From positions 1 through 44,378 of the forward strand of contig JAJDCQ010000101.1 in assembly GCA_029260755.1 (NCBI GenBank): 44,378 bases of DNA, written 5' to 3'. Under the pieces are notes generated by a model. That model worked only from the letters and a program-made list of their open reading frames with translations. It did not search any database and was not told the DNA's origin. Source of the stretch: Planctomycetota bacterium (GTDB taxonomy: Bacteria > Planctomycetota > J058 > JAJDCQ01). This document shows, piece by piece, positions 40,613 to 44,378 of this stretch (position 1 is its first letter; the number at the start of each line of letters is the position of its first letter). Position numbers and translations under genes: made by a program.

Positions 40613-40717
40613 GGGAAGAAGTGTACCCGGTCGTCCGCCCGGGGGCCCACGACACCCGGTTCCGTTCAGGAATGACGAGGGCTCGCTCGAGGCAGCGACT
40701 CGGCGTTGACCGGAGAC

Positions 40718-40804
40718 AATCCGCGCAATCCGCGAAATCCGCGGTTTCGTTCTCTCGAACGTTCCGACGCGTGGGGAACCGCGGATTGCGCGGATTGCGC
40801 GGAT
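40718..40804. repeat. Inverted repeat of CGCGGATTG-type (28-bp arms, one mismatch)
   Basis: The left arm 40719-40746 and the right arm 40777-40804 are reverse complements with one mismatch and a 30-nt centre. The arms are tandem copies of a 9-bp word. It is followed at 40843-40853 by the palindrome GTTCCAGGAAC. Confidence 0.92.
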
Positions 40805-40860
40805 CGCGAGCTGCCGGATCCGAGTTCATTGCCGTCGCGCGTGTTCCAGGAACGACGGCA

Positions 40861-40955
40861 TCTCACGCAAAGGCGCAAAGGCGCCAAGGAGCTCCACCCG
40901 ATCCAGATCTCGGCTCGGAGCAACGACCCTTTGCGTCTTTGCGCCTTTGCGTGAG
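40861..40955. repeat. Inverted repeat of GCGCAAAG-type, adjacent to the CGCGGATTG-type copy
   Basis: Arms ~40861-40889 and ~40928-40955 carry the same 8-bp words as the elements at 25365 and 32062, with a few mismatches and a centre of about 38 nt. GTTCCAGGAAC recurs at 40969-40979, so this GCGCAAAG element is bracketed by two copies of that 11-bp palindrome. No gene is seen between the K5 leader and 41120 (~500 bp). Confidence 0.87.
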
Positions 40956-41031
40956 CTCTCTTCCGTCTGTTCCAGGAACACGAGATCGCGGGCGCCGAGT
41001 CAGGGTCGGTCGTGGGTCGGTGGGTACAAAG

Positions 41032-41113
41032 CGGAGGGCCGACCGGCGCTCGCCGAACGGCCCTCCGACAGACGGAGATCGAGTCTTGGTCGGGCGAGCG
41101 CGCGGCTCGCCCG
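41032..41113 (-). terminator. Two hairpins after the large beta-rich gene; possible terminator
   Basis: The first hairpin has a perfect 9-bp stem at 41091-41099 with 41105-41113 (5-nt loop), 7 bp after the stop codon. The second has a perfect 10-bp stem at 41032-41041 with 41058-41067 (16-nt loop). Neither is followed by a good T-run on the minus strand, so they may stabilise the mRNA or act with Rho. Confidence 0.5.
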
Positions 41114-41120
41114 GTGTCTC

Positions 41121-43745
41121 CTAGTTGCCGGCTCCCGCCGCCGCGCCCACGCTGCCGAGCGCGCCGCTGAGGAGGTCGCCGACGGCCTGCTCGCCGTTGG
41201 TCCCGGGGAGGCCGAGCCGGAGGCCGGTGCCGACCAGCTCGAAGATGATCCCCTGGTGGCCGATCCGGACGCCGTTCGGTCCGAACTCGACACTGGCGTT
41301 CTGGATCGCGAAGGTCACCTCCTTGTTGAGGGCGACGCCGGTCTGGCCGAGCTGCCCGAGGAGGAGGTTCGCGTCGATCCCGGCCACGGTGAGCGAGATG
41401 TTGATGTTGTCGATCCGGCTCGGGAGGGGGCTGCCGTTCCCACCGACCTGCATCTGGGTGTGGAGGGTCACCCGGCTGCCGCTGCCCATGCGGATCCCGA
41501 CGCTGTTCTGGCCCATGCCGACGCGGATCGAGGAGCCGGCCGGGAAGTCGATGGCCAGGTCGAGGTCGGCGTCCACGTTCGCGCCCGTCGCCGGGTCGAA
41601 GTTGAGGCCGAGGGCGGTGTCGAGGTCGATCTCGGAGCCGTTGACGCTGCCGACGATGTTGCCGAAGGCGGCGCTCGCCTGCGGGAGGACGAGGTGCGTG
41701 CGCACCCGCGCCTCACGCTGGCTCGGATCGCGGTGACCGAGCCCGCCGTTCGCGGTCGGGACGAGGTCGCCGGTGTCGAAGCTGACGGTGGTGCCGTTGC
41801 CGAGCGTCACGTCGCCCTGGCCGCCGAACGGCAGGGGCGCGGTGAGCTGACCGTCGGCGGCGAGGCCGACGCTGCCCTGCGCACGGATCCGGTTGAAGCC
41901 GGTGCTGTTGCCGGCCGCGTCGCGACCGCTGTTCATGCTGAGGCGCAGGTCGACGTCGGTCGCCGGGGCGTTGGCGGTGATCGCGCCGGCCTGGACGTTC
42001 GTGTCGCGGATCTGGCCGTCGATCCGGGCGTCGATGTCGACGCCGTTCGGGCCGGTGGCGATGTTCGCGTCGATCCGGGTGCCGGCCGCGAGCGCGCCGC
42101 TGGCCGCCGCGGAGCCGTTGCCGAAGCCGACGGCCGCGTCGTTCGCGAGCACGCCGCTCACCTCGGTGTTGCTGCCGCCGAAGTCGAGCTTCTTCTGACC
42201 GGTCAGCGGGTCGGTCTGCGTGCCGAAGCTACCGCTCCAGCGCGCGACGGGGCGGCCGCTGCCGTCGCCGGTGAGGCTGAACGAATCGGGGAGGTTGACG
42301 CCGGCCGGCGCGAGGCCCGAGAGGCCGCGAGCGCTCATGGGACCGTCGGTCGAGAGGTCGAAGTTGCTGGCGACGTCGAAGTCGAACGGCTTCGCCGAGC
42401 CCGGACGGATCCGCGCCGAGCCGGTGCCCTCGAAGAGCGCCCGGACGCGGCCGCCGACGTCGATGCCGATCCCGCCGGGGATCAGGCCGTCGGCGAGCTG
42501 GAGGTTGTCGAGGTTGCCGTCGGCGCGGGCGGCGAAGTTCACGCCGATGTCCGCGTTACGGATGTTGCCGAGCGGGACGAAGCCCGACAGGTCGCCGCTG
42601 AGGTCGACCCGGCTCGGGGCGAGGGTTCCGCCGACCATGCCGGGGACGCCGATGTCGCCCTCGACCATGCCGGTGACGCTGAAGCCGCTGCTCGGGTCGA
42701 TCTGGAGGGTGCCGTTGTCGAGGCGACCGTCGAGGCGGAGCTCGATCCGGCCGTCCTTGACCGCGATCTGGCCGGCGCCCTGCGGAAGCGGGAAGCGCGC
42801 TTCGTCGATCTCGCCGGCGAGGTGCACGGAGATCTCGGTGAGGGGGATCCCGGCCAGGTCGAAGCCGCCGGACCCGCCCGTCGCGATATCGTTGGTGATC
42901 GTGTTGACGCGGTTGGTGAAGCCGCCGGCCGGGCCGCGAGCGCCGGGCGCCTGGGGCGTCGGGGACGGCATGAGCGCCAGGAGGTCGTCGAGGGTGGGCG
43001 GCCAGCTCTGGATCACGAAGCCGCGGGGGAGGCTCACCGCGTCGCTGCCGGGCATCGCCACGTCACGCCAGTCGTTCATGATCCGGATGCCGATGATCGG
43101 GATGCGGAGGCCGCTCCACTGGAGGCGTCCGTCCGGCGTGATCCGGAGCTTCGGCATGACGGCGCCGATCAGGCCGGTGCCGTCGGTGTCGAGGACGGTG
43201 TTGCCCTCGCCGTCGCGGCTCACGCCCTTGATGATCATCTCCTGGGGGAAGAGCGACATCCCGAAGAGGCCGAGGTCGAGCTTCAGGCGAAGCCGGGCCT
43301 GCTCGTCGAGCCGGATGTTGCGGAAGCGAACGGGGCCGAAGATCTTCAGCGCCTCGCTCGGCTCGAACCGGAACGTCCGCAGGACGAGTCCGGGGTCTCC
43401 GGGGTTCCGGTCGAACTTCGCCTGGAGGTTGAGCTGCGTGCCGTTCGGGATGTCGAGCGGCCCGACCTCGACCTCGGCGCTCGACCCGCGTCCGTCATCG
43501 ACGGTCGCCTGGGCGTGGAGCTCGAGCATCCGGAACGCCTGGACGTAGCGCCGGATCATGTCCTTGGACGGGTTCTGGAGGTTTACGTCGCCCGGGATGA
43601 TGTTCCCACCCGCCGCGTTCGCGATCGGGTTGCGATTGGGGAGAGGAAGAACGGAATCGTCTGCTCGCGCGGTCGCGGTCACTCCTGCCGTGAGGAGCAG
43701 AACCGCGGTGGTGGTCGCGAGCAAGCTGGGTCGGACTCGACGCAT
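41121..43745 (-). CDS. Large secreted beta-rich protein of unknown function
   Basis: 874 residues. A typical signal peptide (~1-27, ending ATARA-DD) means export. The N-terminal ~285 residues form one region (..RYVQAFRMLELHAQATVDD.., ..VRFRNIRLDEQARLRL..). A P/A/G-rich linker (~285-305) follows. The remaining ~570 residues are glycine- and aspartate-rich short beta-strands of the pattern VDLSGDLSG, IDVGGRVRA, VDIDARIDG. This long extended beta style resembles AsmA/TamB-type lipid-transport or beta-solenoid proteins, but I find no diagnostic motif. The end ..NASVEFGPNGVRIGHQGI.. gives no further clue. I chose ATG 43745 because AAGGAGG lies at 43750-43756. The protein could be an envelope scaffold or adhesin; its function is not known to me. 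Confidence 0.82.
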   Translation of the reverse strand: MRRVRPSLLATTTAVLLLTAGVTATARADDSVLPLPNRNPIANAAGGNIIPGDVNLQNPSKDMIRRYVQAFRMLELHAQATVDDGRGSSAEVEVGPLDIPNGTQLNLQAKFDRNPGDPGLVLRTFRFEPSEALKIFGPVRFRNIRLDEQARLRLKLDLGLFGMSLFPQEMIIKGVSRDGEGNTVLDTDGTGLIGAVMPKLRITPDGRLQWSGLRIPIIGIRIMNDWRDVAMPGSDAVSLPRGFVIQSWPPTLDDLLALMPSPTPQAPGARGPAGGFTNRVNTITNDIATGGSGGFDLAGIPLTEISVHLAGEIDEARFPLPQGAGQIAVKDGRIELRLDGRLDNGTLQIDPSSGFSVTGMVEGDIGVPGMVGGTLAPSRVDLSGDLSGFVPLGNIRNADIGVNFAARADGNLDNLQLADGLIPGGIGIDVGGRVRALFEGTGSARIRPGSAKPFDFDVASNFDLSTDGPMSARGLSGLAPAGVNLPDSFSLTGDGSGRPVARWSGSFGTQTDPLTGQKKLDFGGSNTEVSGVLANDAAVGFGNGSAAASGALAAGTRIDANIATGPNGVDIDARIDGQIRDTNVQAGAITANAPATDVDLRLSMNSGRDAAGNSTGFNRIRAQGSVGLAADGQLTAPLPFGGQGDVTLGNGTTVSFDTGDLVPTANGGLGHRDPSQREARVRTHLVLPQASAAFGNIVGSVNGSEIDLDTALGLNFDPATGANVDADLDLAIDFPAGSSIRVGMGQNSVGIRMGSGSRVTLHTQMQVGGNGSPLPSRIDNINISLTVAGIDANLLLGQLGQTGVALNKEVTFAIQNASVEFGPNGVRIGHQGIIFELVGTGLRLGLPGTNGEQAVGDLLSGALGSVGAAAGAGN

Positions 43746-44091
43746 GGCAGCCTCCTTGGTGCTTTGGCGCAGACGCGAGGGGAGGAAAAGCACACGCCGT
43801 GCCCGAAAACTCCGCCGTCCTGAACCCCTTTGCTTTCGGGACTTCCAGAAGATGACGCAAGGCGTAAAGCCCGAAATGCCCAGGACATGCGTGCCAGGAA
43901 GCGCGGCATCGCCGAGCTGAATTCCCAGATCTGGACGAGGAACGAGTCGCGGCGACGCGCGAAGGGTGGAGCGAAGAGCGAGGTCGTAAAGCCATCCCGA
44001 CGAGGCAGTTCCGAGGCGTGCGACTCACCGTTGCTGGAGCGGAGCGCAGGCGTCGGCATGGGACTCCCGGGTGGGCAGCTCGCCATCCAGT
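43746..44091. other. Gene-free stretch upstream of the beta-rich gene
   Basis: Holds the ribosome site of the downstream gene (43750-43756) and presumably its promoter, although I find no convincing -35/-10 pair. The remaining ~250 bp shows short open frames only, without start signals or recognisable products, and leads into the repeat elements at the right edge. Confidence 0.6.
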
Positions 44092-44371
44092 CAATCCGAC
44101 AATCCGCGGTTCCCACTGCTTCAACGCCGACAGAGGCCGAACCGCGGACTTCGCGGATTACACGGATTGGTTCCGGCGTCGCCGAGCCAATGACGACGCG
44201 TCGCGGTGCTCCGCCCGAGACTCCTGTTCCTGAAACAGCGGAACACGTGCGTGGGCAATGAGCTCGCGAGCCTCCAGCTCGCACTCCGCGTAATCCGCGT
44301 AATCCGCGGTTCCAACTCGTTGTTTGTTCTCCGCCGAAAGAACGAAACCGCGGATTACGCGGATTGCGCGG
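44092..44371. repeat. Right-edge cluster of CGCGGATTG-type inverted repeats
   Basis: Two inverted repeats stand in a row. The first pairs TCCGCGGTTC (44103-44112) with GAACCGCGGA (44139-44148), flanked by imperfect CGGATT words. The second pairs 44285-44311 with 44346-44372 (27-bp arms, one mismatch, 34-nt centre). Between them, 44150-44236 is the 87-bp core homologous to positions 1-87, ending in GTTCCTGAAAC. The cluster reaches nearly to the window edge and may continue. Confidence 0.9.
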
Positions 44372-44378
44372 ACTGTTC

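Noticed and set aside
40536..40829. N-terminal extension of K5 to 40829
   Set aside because: It reads through the CGCGGATTG-type inverted repeat; the kinase domain begins right after ATG 40535.
40861..40955. CRISPR-like array suggested by short repeated words
   Set aside because: Repeats are 8-9 bp, contiguous and in inverted pairs, with no regularly spaced spacers and no cas genes.
43830..44261. Open frame of ~143 codons at the right edge
   Set aside because: It lies mostly in repeat DNA, has no ribosome site and no recognisable product.

Overview
This 44.4 kb window is very GC-rich, densely coded DNA. It looks like a large-genome, free-living Gram-negative-type bacterium. The best guess is a member of the Planctomycetota: five long membrane-anchored Hanks-type Ser/Thr kinases with TPR or unnamed C-terminal regions, many secreted proteins without homologues I recognise, and GTG starts. 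Myxococcota or a neighbouring lineage cannot be excluded. I see no rRNA, tRNA, CRISPR array, transposase or phage gene.

Layout. Positions 223-18090 form a signalling block. It holds a GlnD-type PII uridylyltransferase, a convergent kinase-TPR protein (K1), a divergent TPR-like protein with an ImpE/TagJ-like C-terminus, a thioester-containing bacterial alpha-2-macroglobulin, and two tandem overlapping kinases (K2, K3). Positions 18095-20662 hold a secreted GH5-like glycosidase and a secreted protein with two copies of a beta domain followed by a caspase/CHAT-like His-Cys region. Positions 20935-25363 hold thioredoxin reductase, an orphan sugar-type solute-binding lipoprotein, a phasin-like protein, a PhaR-like polyhydroxyalkanoate regulator and a DUF4304-like protein. 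Positions 25533-29947 hold an M42 metallopeptidase translationally overlapping a paralogue that has lost key metal/catalytic residues, a PilZ-like protein split by a long charged insertion, and a zinc-ribbon/EI24-like membrane protein. Positions 30060-32044 hold LarE overlapping a membrane-anchored thioredoxin/FMN-binding-like fusion. Positions 32254-43745 hold an orphan Flp-type pilin, two more giant kinases (K4, K5) and an 874-residue secreted beta-rich protein.

K1, K2 and K3 share kinase, one TM segment, and an unnamed ~350-residue region ending in a HEAT-like module with an RLCC..ALG signature. K1 and K2 then add 10-14 TPRs, while K3 stops at the end of the module. K4 and K5 have different extracytoplasmic regions. 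The topology suggests envelope-sensing kinases, and their neighbours (alpha-2-macroglobulin, glycosidase, caspase-like protein, pilin) are also envelope or secreted proteins. A functional link is inference only.

Most gene-free gaps are filled by three families of large inverted repeats whose arms are themselves short tandem repeats of 8-9 bp: CGCGGATTG-type, GCGCAAAG-type and ACGGAGAC-type. An 87-bp copy at the left edge aligns without gaps to 44150-44236 (75 of 87 identical), so the window is bounded by members of the same dispersed element. These elements also generate spurious N-terminal extensions and spurious ORFs.
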